From: Mixophyes australis
Taxonomy: Eukaryota; Chordata; Amphibia; Anura; Limnodynastidae
Direction of reading: 5' to 3'
Assembly (NCBI GenBank): GCA_036250195.1
Contig: JAVHZZ010000008.1
Location: forward strand, 10,414,934-10,478,933
DNA: 64,000 nucleotides
This document shows positions 1-12,300 of this stretch, piece by piece. The stretch's first letter is position 1; every line of letters begins with the position of its first letter. A program made the translations under genes and the position numbers. The notes below the pieces were generated by a model. That model ran no database searches and was not told the origin of the DNA. It worked only from the letters and a program-made list of their open reading frames with translations.

Positions 1-1138
1 TGGGAGAGAAATGGTAACAATAGATAGAGTTACACAGCACGTGTTTCGTACTGTTCTGTGCCTGTCTGTGGGTGATATAAGGCACAACCTATAGTGTGCT
101 GTAGATATGGATATTATAAGTCACAGGGGAATTCCAGGACATATCACGGGTCTGTGCGGTGACTTCTTATATATTTTCTTGTAGATCGTTGATTCTTTGA
201 TGTTGTTACTCCTTCACATGATAAATATTTTTTACCCATGACCATTGTGGGTATAATGCACCTTATGGGGACTACACAATGCTTAAAAATACTTTGTCAG
301 GCTTAAACGTTCTACTATGTGCATAGAGAGTACATTTCCTCCTGTAAGTACAATGCTGACAATCAGCACCACGGTCAGCTCCTCAGTGCTTCACTTCTCA
401 CTTTCTCTTTTCCAAGATGAATATTCTGCTCATGGCATCACCGAGATGTTTAGTGTCTTTTCTCCTAGTGATAATTTGCTTCACCTGCCTGATTATCAGC
501 CTTTCGTGGTGATTATCCATCTACATGGCAAGTGCATGTCGCCAATAAAGAGCGTTTGTATACAGACTTGTCCCCCCTGTGCATTGGAGGCCTCTAGAAA
601 TTAGTGATAAATTGTGACTATTGGGTAAACAGTGGACACAGCTATTTTGACCACAAACGTCTGCACTAGAATCTCAGAGCAAAACAATGAACTGTGTGTG
701 ATGAAAAAGATGGCATGTTAGCGACGCAGGGCCTGTTAGCGCTGCTTGTGTAGTGTATCTTTGCAATTTATTTTACACTGCACATGCTCAGTGGACGTAC
801 GCAACTGCGGATATTCAAACCTGTGACTTTTTGCCACTTGCAGTTCCTTACGCCTGAAGAGGCGTGACGGGGGAGGGAAGGGGTGTTCTAACATAGGCAA
901 TGTACGGTAAGGGCGTGTTCCAGCAATTGCCAACTGAGACGTAGTAGTCGTAGATATGACGGATAAAGTGTTTTTATTTGTGGGTAGTCAGGGGCAGGTG
1001 TAAGTAGGGGATGATTGTGATGCCCAACACATGAACTAGCGAACAACTTGAAATTCGAGATTCACAGGTGCTTTTTGAGACTTCAGTAGATGTTCGGACA
1101 CAGCTTAGGATTTGTTGGACGTGCTGTAACAAAGATAA

Positions 1139-1171
1139 ATATATATATATGTGTGTGTGTATATATATATA

Positions 1172-1220
<49 letters not shown>
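1139..1220. repeat. AT dinucleotide microsatellite
   Basis: A long AT run interrupted by a short GT stretch and one GAA. The decayed sequence following it, TTCATCATCTTCAACATTTATTTATATAG near 1220-1250, resembles the 3' tail of the SINEs found elsewhere in the window. Confidence 0.9.
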
Positions 1221-1223
<3 letters not shown>

Positions 1224-3026
1224 TCATCTTCAACATTTATTTATATAGAGCCAGCAATATATATACAATTTTTTTGGAGGTATATCAGGAAGTTCCTGCT
1301 GTATTACTAGGTTATTCAAGTTTAAATGACTGTTAATAGCAATTGCATTTGTAACATGTGAAATAGAAGTTGTTTTTTTTTTTTTTACATGTTCGCAATT
1401 TAGACTTAAATGTCTGAGGGGTGCGTCTGTTATCCAGCGGGCGCATCTGCTGCTCATTCAGACATGGACGCACTTTTAACTCTGAAAACGGCGTACGTAC
1501 GCAAAAACTTGCGGACAACGTTGTTAAATCACATCTTACGCTTTGCAATTGCGTTCTTCTCTGAATCAGACCCACACTCACTACATAAAATAACATGCTG
1601 TCACCGGGCTAAACAGCCACTGTGCGGCACATTTGGATATTAGAAGCCTTAGTGCTTTAATATCTATTAATGTACAGTGACATTGAAGAGCATATTTTTA
1701 TAAAAGTAAGAGACGCTTGATACCTATATCATTGTAAACAAAAGACTAACAATAATTGTTATTAAGAAGTATAAAAAAAGTTTGTGGGGTTTTTATTCAA
1801 GTCTGTATGAATGTAACTTCTCAGAAATGTCCTTTGTAATTGTGAATATGTTCTGAGCGTTGCACGTTACCATGGCGATAGCTCAAGGTTCTCTATTGTG
1901 TATAAGTTATAGCAGTGTGACTAGAGAATAGGGGGGCTTGTTGTAAGGTGCAGCCATTGTTGATTAGTAATGTACTCGGCAAAAGTGTACATGAAAAACC
2001 ATCTGGAGTTGATTAGAAAAGTGAATATGGAGAAGAAAACTTTGTTTCCAAAACTTCCAGAAATAGACCAATACTGTATTTCCTGGGAGCTGTAGAAGTG
2101 GCTTTTGTTGGAGGGTACACTTTTTTTGCCTTCATGTTGAAACTATAGCACTATATAATCGCGGACAGTCAACATGTTTAAGAAACAGAACAATGGGTGC
2201 ATTGAAATTCAAAGGTTTGCTTTTGAGAAATAAAATGAGGAACCAAATCTTCGGTGTGAATGGCCCCATTGATGTACTAAACCGGAATGATATTTCAGTT
2301 ACTGTGTCCTAACCACGGAAATCCTCAAAGCTGCAATATTATTTCAGTAAATCAGCATGAATTGCGCAATATAGATGGGAAGGTACCTGGGCATTGTATA
2401 CACAGATCTCTCTAGTACATATATTTATTGGAAATCCTGCATGGCTTTTGGGCTTCTTTTAATCCAGTCCTGTCCAAACCATTTGCCGTGATTTTTGTGT
2501 ATGCTTTACTTTTTTAAATGGTAATTCCACATTTTAATATTATTTTATCAAAATAACCCCAACTCCCCTTATCCCTCCCCCCCACACCTGGGCTCCTCTT
2601 CCTTCCCTCCCTCCTGCTGTGTCATTACGGAGCTTCAGGCTGACCCAGTTACCCTTCAGAGTCCCAGCGTTGGCCTCAGCGCTTCGAATACGGCATACAT
2701 ATTTGTGATGCCCCAGGAAGGGGGCCAACACAGCTCCTGCCTGGGTCTATTCAAGAGACTGTACCCTGATTTCACCAGACACCCCAGCAGCATAGAAGAA
2801 GGGGGTCCAGTAATTCCAGCATGGGGGGAGTGGGTTTCTTTAAAAAACAAAACAAAAAAACCCAATGAAAGGTGGAATTAGCCTATTGGCTAAGTAAATT
2901 ATTTTATTTATTAAGCAATATCAACAGTGTAAAGAATCAAAAACATTATATTGCTGTAATAAGTTGCTAGACATTAACTATATCTCATAAAAGTATAAAT
3001 ACAATATCGAATGATAGGAGGAACAA

Positions 3027-3044
3027 CCCCCCCCCCCCCCCCCC
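3027..3044. repeat. Poly-C tract
   Basis: An uninterrupted run of about 18 C. No other feature is attached to it. Confidence 0.9.
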
Positions 3045-4844
3045 AAGGTGTATTTTTACAGACAAATCAAACTTATTTTTGCTTTAAGACCGGGATGCAG
3101 ATTTAAGGTGGATTTCTTTGCATGTAATAAAATGTTTGTGAATATAGATATTTACCATGCACATGTAGAACGCTGGGAGCAGAGCAAGAAAATCAATACT
3201 GGACTTGTTATGGGTGCTGCAGTTTTGCAAAAAAAACCTCACTGTATTGCATATATACACCCACTATTTAGTTAGATCCTTTTTGGAATGGGAACATTGT
3301 TGCATATAAAAGTGTTATCAATGAGCTCAACTGCTAAGTTACATGTACAATATCTAACTGGGGCCATTAATTCTACATTTGGTTCATTGTGGTTTTCTGA
3401 CTGGAAAACTGCTGCAGTAAACATGGCAGTGTGCTAGATTCCTGAGCACTAGGGTGACTAGTGTGTCTGGTGGAATATGTACAGCGACAAGCGGAGCACT
3501 TGTCTCTTAGGCACCTGTTGCTCGTTGTGTCAATCACTTCACATCGCACCTTACTAGTTCTAGTTGTTTGTCAATAAGAATTATGCTCCATCTGTATACT
3601 GTTTTCTGTTGCATGCTAAATGAAGATCTGGGAATTCAGTTCATATATTTAATTAAATGATTGCAGTGGGGAATACAGTTACCATAATCAAATGGTAATT
3701 TTATTACAAGCTGGACAATGGACACTGTTCTGAACTGGTCATTGTGGCTGTATAGGATGCTGGTTAGGTGTAAGTAGGGCTGCAGGTGGGCAGAGGTGGT
3801 AGGAATCTTACTTACTGCACCTGGGATTATATGTCTATACAAATCACTCTTATTAACCCACATTAAATAGCGTCGGAGGAGGGTGTGAGCAGGAAAACTA
3901 ACCGCATTCCGCAATCTCTTGGTTGCAGCTTGTGATTGGGTCTCCCGTTCATGACCCTCCAACCTGATTTTTGCCCGGCACTGTAACAGAGGAGCCCCGG
4001 TAAATATGACTGCATGTTACCGCCCCTGAGGATCTGACTAGGGGGAGAGGGGTGGACCCCTTAAGAAAATACCTTCCTAGCTGGTAGCCCAGAAGAGGAC
4101 ACAGGAAAGTACAGAAGATGACGTGAGCCTATATCAAATCCCAGCATTACAAGTATTGAATATTTGCGCTTGCTAAAGTTGTACATGTGTAGTGAAGTTT
4201 AAAGTGGGAGGGGCTATAGCCCTACATGTGTTGGACTAAATATTAACACAAAAACTAAACCTTAACAGCTTAACAGAGCAATGATATGAGGATCCTGTCA
4301 AACGGCCGCAGGAAGATTTGTGGTGTCAAAGCTCTTGTGTATGAAACAAGGTTCAAATATCTTATTCTCTATGTGCACATCCTGCTCACTTGACCATTAA
4401 ACCCCACTGTGGAACATCAAGGACAGCAAATTAATACAGCTGAAATATTCATGAAGGGATCAGGTTAGCTTTTGTTGCAAGTACATTGGGATGGCTCATG
4501 TTACATGCATTAGTGCACAGCAGTATAATGCCACTTTCCCTGCGCTGGTGTTATAATGTGCTGGGTGCCGTTAGCACCAGACAGCTCTCTGAATTTGTTC
4601 ATTGGAAACATCCAACAGCCTTTCCCGGGTTAATGAATCATGATTAATAAAAATGTACAAAACAAATGCTTTTTTTTTTTTATTATTGGGTCTGCCACAT
4701 TAAAGTTGAATTGACAGGATCAGAGCCCTTTATGTATTCCATCTTTCAATAAAGTGCTCACATGGATTACAATGGGCCTTCTCTGCACTACAAACATCAG
4801 CTTTTTCCTATAGAAAAAGCTGCTAATTCAATGTTAATGGTATA

Positions 4845-5098
4845 TCTCATCATCATCAGTTATTTATATAACACCATTAATTCCGTAGCGCTGTACAGAG
4901 AACTCATTCACATCAGTCCCTGCCCCATTGGAGCTTACAGTCTATATTCCCTAATACACACACACAGACAGACAGAGGGAGACTGCGGTCAATTTTGATA
5001 GCAGCCAATTAACCTACCAGTATGTTTTTGGAGTGTGGGAGCAAACCTGGAGCACCCGGAGGAGACCCACGCAAACACGGGGAGAACATACAAACTCA
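4845..5098 (-). mobile_element. tRNA-type SINE copy (minus strand)
   Basis: Read in reverse it carries the core found in five or more copies here: GTTTGTATGTTCTCCCCGTG, then a CTCCGGGTGCTCC-like stretch, CACTCCAAAAACATACTGGT, and a tail with an AGCGCTACGG-like motif and TTATATAAATAA. The A/B-box head is missing. Confidence 0.8.
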
Positions 5099-5136
5099 TT
5101 TCTAGGATTGTACAAATCTCAGTGGCAACTAAACCC

Positions 5137-5460
5137 CAAAATGAAAGTCTTTTAAAGTGTTACTTCCATGCACAGTTATAAACAGCTGAAGCCCCTCCTA
5201 CATTTTTAGGACTATCCTAAGAGGGTATGATACTGAGACTGCAGTGAGTTAAGCTGCTGAGACATCTCTGGCCCTTCCCCAGTATCTGAATCCACCAATC
5301 CACACAGTGCATTTCTACAGGGCAAGGCTGTCAGTCAATTTCTGTCTTCGGTGTTAGAGAAAGTCCTCTCTCCTAACATGGCATCCTCCTGCAGAGGGAT
5401 GTGAGAGAGTACGGTGGACATATTTAATTAAATAAAAACATTTCATTTAATTTACAAAGC
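5137..5460. repeat. Dispersed repeat, copy 1
   Basis: This shares order and wording with 61855-62180: TTTTTAGGACT, a CTGAATCCACCAATCCACA-like motif, TGCATTTCT near GCAAG, AGAAAGTCC or AGAAGCCCC and a final GTGGACATATTTAATTA-like stretch. The family is not identified. Confidence 0.6.
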
Positions 5461-6867
5461 TGATCAATTCCCTGCTTTGAGTTACATCAATTTTAAATAG
5501 TGACTGTATTCACTCTTTATTTAGTGTTTTTCCTGTATTATGGAAACAGAAGTGTTCTAATTTGCTGCAAAAAATAGGTTTGCAAAATAATATTTAAAAA
5601 GAATCCAACTACCAGTGCAATTAGCGCACAGAAATGTATAAATGGGTCTGGTCTTGAATGCCTGAAACCTCAGGTATGAGGGTAATTTATTTCCGCTTGT
5701 TTTGCTGCAATTGGAAAAAAAGGTTGGACAAAATGGGAACAGTTGAAGTTAACAAAGTTTGAAAGTAAATAGTTAAACCGTGATAGATTAATATTGACCA
5801 TGCTGGCAGAAGGTTTACTATGCGTATAGACTCAGCTACCCTGCCAAGTGCAGACATACAATATTTACAGTGCATTGCAAGATCAATAAGTGCATGCAGA
5901 TGACTTTTATTAAATGGATTCATCATTTTTTACTCCCTTCTGCGGTTTTCAGGAATCTGTTCCTATTAACCAGCAGAGGTGTTTATTTCCACTGGTCTGT
6001 GACTTAATACGGCTGTGCCGTGCTCTCTGCATTATACACAATTGTAACCAGAGAGCAACTTTGTGTCACCTGTTAGGACAGCAGAAAGAAACCACTTTGA
6101 TAATACAAACACACGGCTAACGGCACAGGAGGGAGGCATGTACAAAACGTGTGTGTTCGTATCACAGCATCAAAAAGATTGGCAAGCTCTGTATTAGTGT
6201 GCGCAAGAGTTGTAGCCGTGGCCATGCTTAAAAGGGAACATCTTGTAAATAAGGATAATATTTGCCATTCAGTGGAGGCTTAATGTGCGTCTCCTGGGAT
6301 AGTAGCTCTGCAGCTGAGCACCATCTCCCAGAATGCTCTTCTAGGACGGGCTGTGTACTTGGCAGAGAGTCAATTTTTTATTTTTTTTTAATAGCAATCC
6401 TTTGAAAATGTACCTATAACCAGCTTTTTTTTTTACTGGCATTTTATTATGCGATCTCAATTTTTTTAAGCAGAAATAAAAGTAGAAACAGCAACAGTAG
6501 GGGCTCTGGTATTGTAAATAAAGGGTTTACATCCCTACATAACCTAAATCATTGGTATGGTACTATTTTGTGACACATGATGGTCTTCCGGTCTTGGCCT
6601 ATGCTTTAATGGGATCTATTTTGCACCTCCATGCTACACTTTTATAGATGCCCTCCAAATGTTATTAAAAGTATCACATGCAAAGTGCCATCTAAAAGAT
6701 TGTTTTGCAGGATAAGAAATGAATTGGTGCGGAGGGGTGAGGGTGCAATCCCTGGTTAACTGGTGGCCATAAAACCCATATTTTCCTACTCCCAAATTAC
6801 AGAGGGTCCTCCCGACATAGTAGGCCACACTCCTGGATCATGTGTCAGTTTTATCTGAAGCAACCAG

Positions 6868-6994
6868 GGGGTAAATTGATCAAACTGTGGGTTTAAAAAA
6901 GGGTAGCTGTTGCCAATATGACAGCTGGTATCTGATTGGTTGCTATAGGCAACATCTCCACTCTTTCAAAACTGCAATTTGATGAATTTATCCC
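6868..6994. mobile_element. Palindromic MITE (GGGG(T/C)AAAT group), decayed copy
   Basis: Begins GGGGTAAATTGATCAAACTG and ends CAATTTGATGAATTTATCCC, with a 3-bp duplication CAG on both sides. The arms carry the TTGCTATAGGCAACATCTCC core shared with the copies at 16938, 25644, 40327 and 53263. Confidence 0.8.
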
Positions 6995-9267
6995 CAGGAT
7001 GGGATATGAATTGTGTCATCAGGGATCACCCAACCCTCCCCTGTGCGATAAGCAGGATCATGTCGTGGCCAGGCCGTGATGGCACAAATTGTGTTGTCTC
7101 TTGGAGGGGGAGGTCCAAAAAGTGGGCAAGTGTGATAAAACCTCTTTCTCCGCAAAACAAAAACACTGTTTTTAAGGTGTTCAGGAGGTGTCTGTAACTG
7201 AATACTTTTAACAGAATGGCATTTTAGCCATGTAAAAAAAATATTCAAACACACAAAAATGCCACATGGGATTAAAAAGTAACTGTCCCAATGTCCACAT
7301 CACCCTCATGATTAATTTAAGCCCTAAATAAGGCAGTGTTTTGGAGCAAAATGGAATTAATGAATGAAAGGGGTGGTTGTAAAGTGGTGAGAGTTTGGAC
7401 AACTGCACACTGTGCTTCTTAGGATCTTTCCGCCACAGAACTCGGCACCCTTCCAGTTTCTCCCGTCTCTGTAGAGTGGAGGGTAGGTGGGCACCTTGAT
7501 TTACGCCAGGTGGACCATCCGAGCACCCCTGTGCAATACCAAAGCATTTTCCACAGTGCTTTCTGCATCAGTTAACTTACATTTAACTGGATAACATGTA
7601 AAATCATGTGATTACTTGCGGCGTTCTGTGTATTTTTCAGTATAATCTTGGGATTTCCAGCCCACAATAAAACAAGCTTGCTTTAGAAGCTGTTGGAAAA
7701 CTACAAGTCCCAGCATGCTCTCTGTCTGACAGCTCGTGCTGGTACTATAGTCTTTTGTCTGGGGCTTCCTTCGTGTCACATCAAGTTCCTGATTCTTTTG
7801 AAGAGACGGATACAGTGAAATTGTGCTAGAAACGTCTTTTTGTTCATTCTAATCATCTAGGTGCACAAGGAATCTGGCTTGTAAGAAACATACACTGTCT
7901 AAAGTGTATGCGGTCAACGACTGGACACTCATTTGGTCAAAATTCAGAAAGTTGACGACGTTAGGTCAACAAATCAAATGTCTACAGTATTATTAAGTCG
8001 ACAATTCACATGGTAGACCGTATTGTTAGGTTGACAATTGAAAGGTAGACTGTAAAGTGTGACCTATTCAATGTTAAATATGTCACCCCTCAAAATACAG
8101 CCCCAAGTTATTACTTGCCACAAAATAAATGTTAAGACCATAAAATTCCTTATCAAAGCTTAAAATTCATCTGAATTTATTCCCAAATTGATTGTACCCC
8201 CTAAGTTAATATTAAATCCCCAAATTAGGTTTTAACCCCTATATATTAATATTAGCACCTTCGTCAAATTATTTATCACATACCTTCCCCTCCCACATGC
8301 TGTTTCCATATGCTGCAATATCTGTGTGGCTTTAAAACAACTGTTATGGCCAGTGGGAAATTGATGGGATGGTTAATGGGCCTGGTGGACAATGTGGTTA
8401 TGAGATTACCACACTAACAGGCCGCTATAATTCTGGACGTGATCTGACCAATCAAACTGCTGCCCGGATGTCATCCTCTACCTGTTGCTCAGTTAGTCAT
8501 ATACTAATAAGCACTTAGCTAACCTGTCCCGCACTATGATAATTAGTAGAGGAATCCTTCACATGTATTATAAACATAACTGCCTCGTCTGTCTGTGTGG
8601 ATCACAAATTTCAGGGATTTCACCTGCAAGAGCAGGCGTGGCTTAATGGCACCATTTTCAGCTTACCACAGCAGGGGCGGGGCCACAGTCACTCAGGGGA
8701 GGTTCTAAACGTTGGCAGGTATAATTATAAGTTTTATTTGTGTTGGTCCAGAAATCTAAACTCCATACAGGCAATTGCCAATTTATTCTTCCTGACCCTA
8801 TAAATGGGGATCTCATTTCATTCCTCCAATAAAGCCACACTGTTGTGTTGTGTGACATGTAGAGGTTACTGTACACTGGAACTACTGGTAACTTTCTTCC
8901 GGCTTCTAAAGCTTTAACGGGGTGACACAGAGAGAGGGGGGGGTTATATATCGGATGCAAGGTCACAAGGCAGTGTTAGAGCACCCCCTGGATAAGTAGC
9001 TCTCTTTAGTAAATATGTTCTGTGGAGGAGGGAGGAGGCTTTGACATTTGGGGGAAACGGAACGGCAAACTCGGAAGCAAGAATCATTGCACAGGATCCA
9101 GAATAAGTGTCTAGTGTATGAGATTGTAATCTATACTTGTCATCTTAGTGTGTGTACTGAACATGTGTTTCAATCAGAGCTTTTGTAATTGAGAAACTAA
9201 ATTGTCAATTACAACTTATCAATGTCAATAATGACAATGTTGACACTGCTTTTTGCTATGTTTTCAG

Positions 9268-9331
9268 GATTGAAAAAACGTACAAGGAAAGCATTTGGTA
9301 TACGGAAGAAAGAAAAAGACACTGATTCCAC
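9268..9331 (+). CDS. SGIP1: SGIP1 exon: basic N-terminus
   Basis: This exon encodes (G)[20 protein letters not shown](T), the strongly basic start of the membrane-phospholipid-binding region. The acceptor is TTTTCAG. The donor is AC|GTAAGC. The first two bases complete a GGA glycine codon begun upstream, as expected after the MMEG start of known SGIP1. I found no ATG ATG GAR G exon upstream in the window, so the start codon lies further 5'. The exon leaves phase 2. Confidence 0.95.
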
Positions 9332-12300
9332 GTAAGCATCTCTAACGATTCTCAATGTCTGATGTTCCACGCTGTCCACCATGTTTAAATCTCCCCAACT
9401 GACGCACTTTACGTGCTAGACCAGTGTTGGGCAACAGTTTCATATATAGCTCTCATAATTAGGAGTAATGTGCTCCCTTTGTCCTTATGTCCACATACAG
9501 GCAAGTGTGGTTATTGGGACATTTGTTGTCATGGAGGCCCTTTAAATATATAGTTGTCCCAATCTGTTCTAGGTTGATTTTAACTCTGTGTTAATTAACA
9601 CAGGGCTCATGTTCATTCATAATATACCCACAGCCTTCCAGGGATCGGAATCCTGTGCTTCAGATAGTTGGGGGGTGAAAGTAGGGTATTGCCCCAGGGT
9701 TTACATTTCTCTTATGTTCCATTTGGTTAGTTATGTGAATTTTCCATTCAATTGACTTTTATAAAGAATAGTATGCACATGGCCAGATATAGCCATTTGA
9801 AATGACGAAGAATGAAAAATAAAAGCAATTGTTTTGTTACAATGAAACTTTCCTGCAAATGTTTTGAGATGATTAAAAGTGTATGGGATAAATAAGGCTT
9901 GCATGAGCTTAAAGCAGCAATCCCATGAACAATTCTGATTTGCTTTTTAACATAAATCACCATGGCAGGCTATAAGAAGAATGTTAGTATTCATTCAGCA
10001 TTTCTCCTTTTTTTAATTTAGGCTGCTTTTAATGATTTATGATTCTAAACTACCATGGCAACCACAGGCACATGGCCCCTCTGAACTCTGTCTGCATTGT
10101 GACATCCTCCTTCTCCACCCATGCTGAGAGCTGACAGACTGTGTCTGTGTGGCAGACAGACTGTGCCTATGTCTGGCAGCCATTTTTGTTTGCCAACCAA
10201 AGAGCTTTTGAAAGGAAATAATGATTTGTTGGATGATAGCTACGAATAAGCTACAAATCTTCTATGTGGGATTGCTGCTTTAAAAAATAAAATAGTTGGT
10301 TGTCATTCAGCTGTGAAATGTATCTTTATGTGTAGTAGGGATGAAGTGTGAGCGAGGAGCATAGCAGGGCTCCATGTCCTAATACACACGTTACACACAA
10401 CAGGAAGACTAAATCCTGCGTCTGGGGAGGAGCAGAAAGCAGTCACTGCATCCCATCTAATGCTCCAAACCTTTATTTCTGGTGAATCCAATATTTTGGG
10501 GATATTTCCTCCAACTGAGGTTTATTGTTTACAGTTACTGGCCGGGCTTCCTCTTTTACAGAACCAAAAATGCTTTTGTAATGTTGCTGCTTCCTCTCAT
10601 GTATAAACCTTTACTTCTCCGGTCTGTGACAATCGCTCCTTTCTAACAAACTTCTTCATTTCCTTCTCACAGGGGATCACCAGACAGAGACTGTGTAAGT
10701 GTAAGTCATTCTTATCTATACCCATCTTATCCTATATTGGCACATCTCTGTTCAGCAAATGCCACCAAAACATAATTTCTGATTTTAACCCCACCTCCCT
10801 CAAGTATCGGAGCGGCAGAGATCCGATGTGAGATGCTCACCCACTCCCAGGAGACATATAGCAGCGCTGACCAATTTGCGCTACTGACATTTCACAGACC
10901 GCGCTGTGTGCAGGACGCGCTGCGTTTCCACATTTGCTTGCTATCGGCAGCTTGAAACTCACACTTGGGTGAATGGTATCTCCCAAACGTCAGGGGCTAA
11001 ATGTATTATTATGCGAGTTCTGCAACTCGGCGATATTCGACGACTTTCACAGCTAAATTTAAAACGGCAATGTCTTTAAGGGCAAAACTTACTCTTAAAG
11101 ACGTTGCCATTTTAAATTTAACTGTCAAAATCACCGAATATCGGCGAGTTGCAGAATTCGCAGATTAATACATTTCCCCCCAGGAGTTAATGGCTTTGGA
11201 CCACTGCCATTCTGATAATGAGGAGCGGGGATTAATAATAAGATATGTGTTTGATTGATCTCCTTTAAATTGTGATAAAACTGAACATATCTGACTAATC
11301 AAAGAGGCCTTTCGAATGGTGCCAGGTTATATGATTAATGTATTTCTTTATTTTGCTAACTGCTATTATTTACAATGAGATTATAAACTGTACATAGTTT
11401 GTTACATTTACTCTGTGTATTGCAAGAAGACAAACTATTGTTCAAAACGGGCTCAGTAATGTTTAATGAATTGACAGGGGTACGAGTATTTTTATTTCTT
11501 ACAGGACATTTATCTAATCCTGTAAATATTTTAACACCCAGGACCTCCTATTTTCTCTGTTGCCAAACACCCTGTTTACTTTTTGTAGTAATCAATTGCA
11601 GCTTAACTGTTTATTATTCTTGGGATCTGCAGTATATTATGATGTTTTTGCTACTTGTAGGCAGAGTTACTCATGCTTGGAAACTAGTAAACAGGCCCAA
11701 AAACTTTAATCTTTTACGTCTTGAACATCTGCTGTTCTCAAAGTGACTCCAACATACACAGTAGGGTGAACAATTAGTCAAATGCAGCCTATCAATTCAC
11801 TAGGAGCCAGTGACATCACCGAGAATGAAGCCTATCCATTCACTAGAAACCAGTGACATCACTGAGAATGCAGCCTATCCATTCACTAGGACCCAGTGAC
11901 ATCACTGAGAAAGCAGCCTATCCATTCACTAGGACCCAGTGACATCACTGAGAATACAGCCTATCCCTTCACTAGAAGCCAGTGACATCACTGAGAATAC
12001 AGCCTATCCCTTCACTAGAAGCCAGTGACATCACTGAGAATACAGCTTATCCCTTTACTAAGAGTCGGTGACATCACTGAGAATACAGCCTATCCCTTCA
12101 CTAGGAACCAGTGACATCACTAACAATGCAGCCTATCCATTCACTAGGAACCAGTGACATCACTAAGAATGCAGCCTAACCTTTCACTATTAACCAGTGA
12201 CATAATTTAGATTGCAGCCTATCAATTCACTAGGAGCTAGTGACATCACTGAGAATGCAGCCCATCAATTCACTTCTTTTGTTCTCAAAGGATTCATCCC

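Larger units (their letters stand above)
1..9267. other. Intron upstream of the first visible exon; repeats only
   Basis: I saw no exon, RNA gene or conserved open frame here. Contents are listed separately where recognised: an AT microsatellite near 1139, a poly-C run at 3027-3044, a SINE at 4845-5098, a dispersed repeat at 5137-5460 and a foldback MITE at 6868-6994. A copy of the ACTACAAGTCCCAGCATGC repeat lies near 7695. The rest looks like AT-rich intronic sequence. Confidence 0.7.

Noticed and set aside
3636..3962. 108-codon open frame, minus strand
   Set aside because: No family resemblance and no supporting signals; lengths like this are expected by chance.
11399..11746. 115-codon open frame, plus strand
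   Set aside because: Starts in AT-rich intron, no domain recognised, and not bounded by sites that would fit SGIP1 phases.
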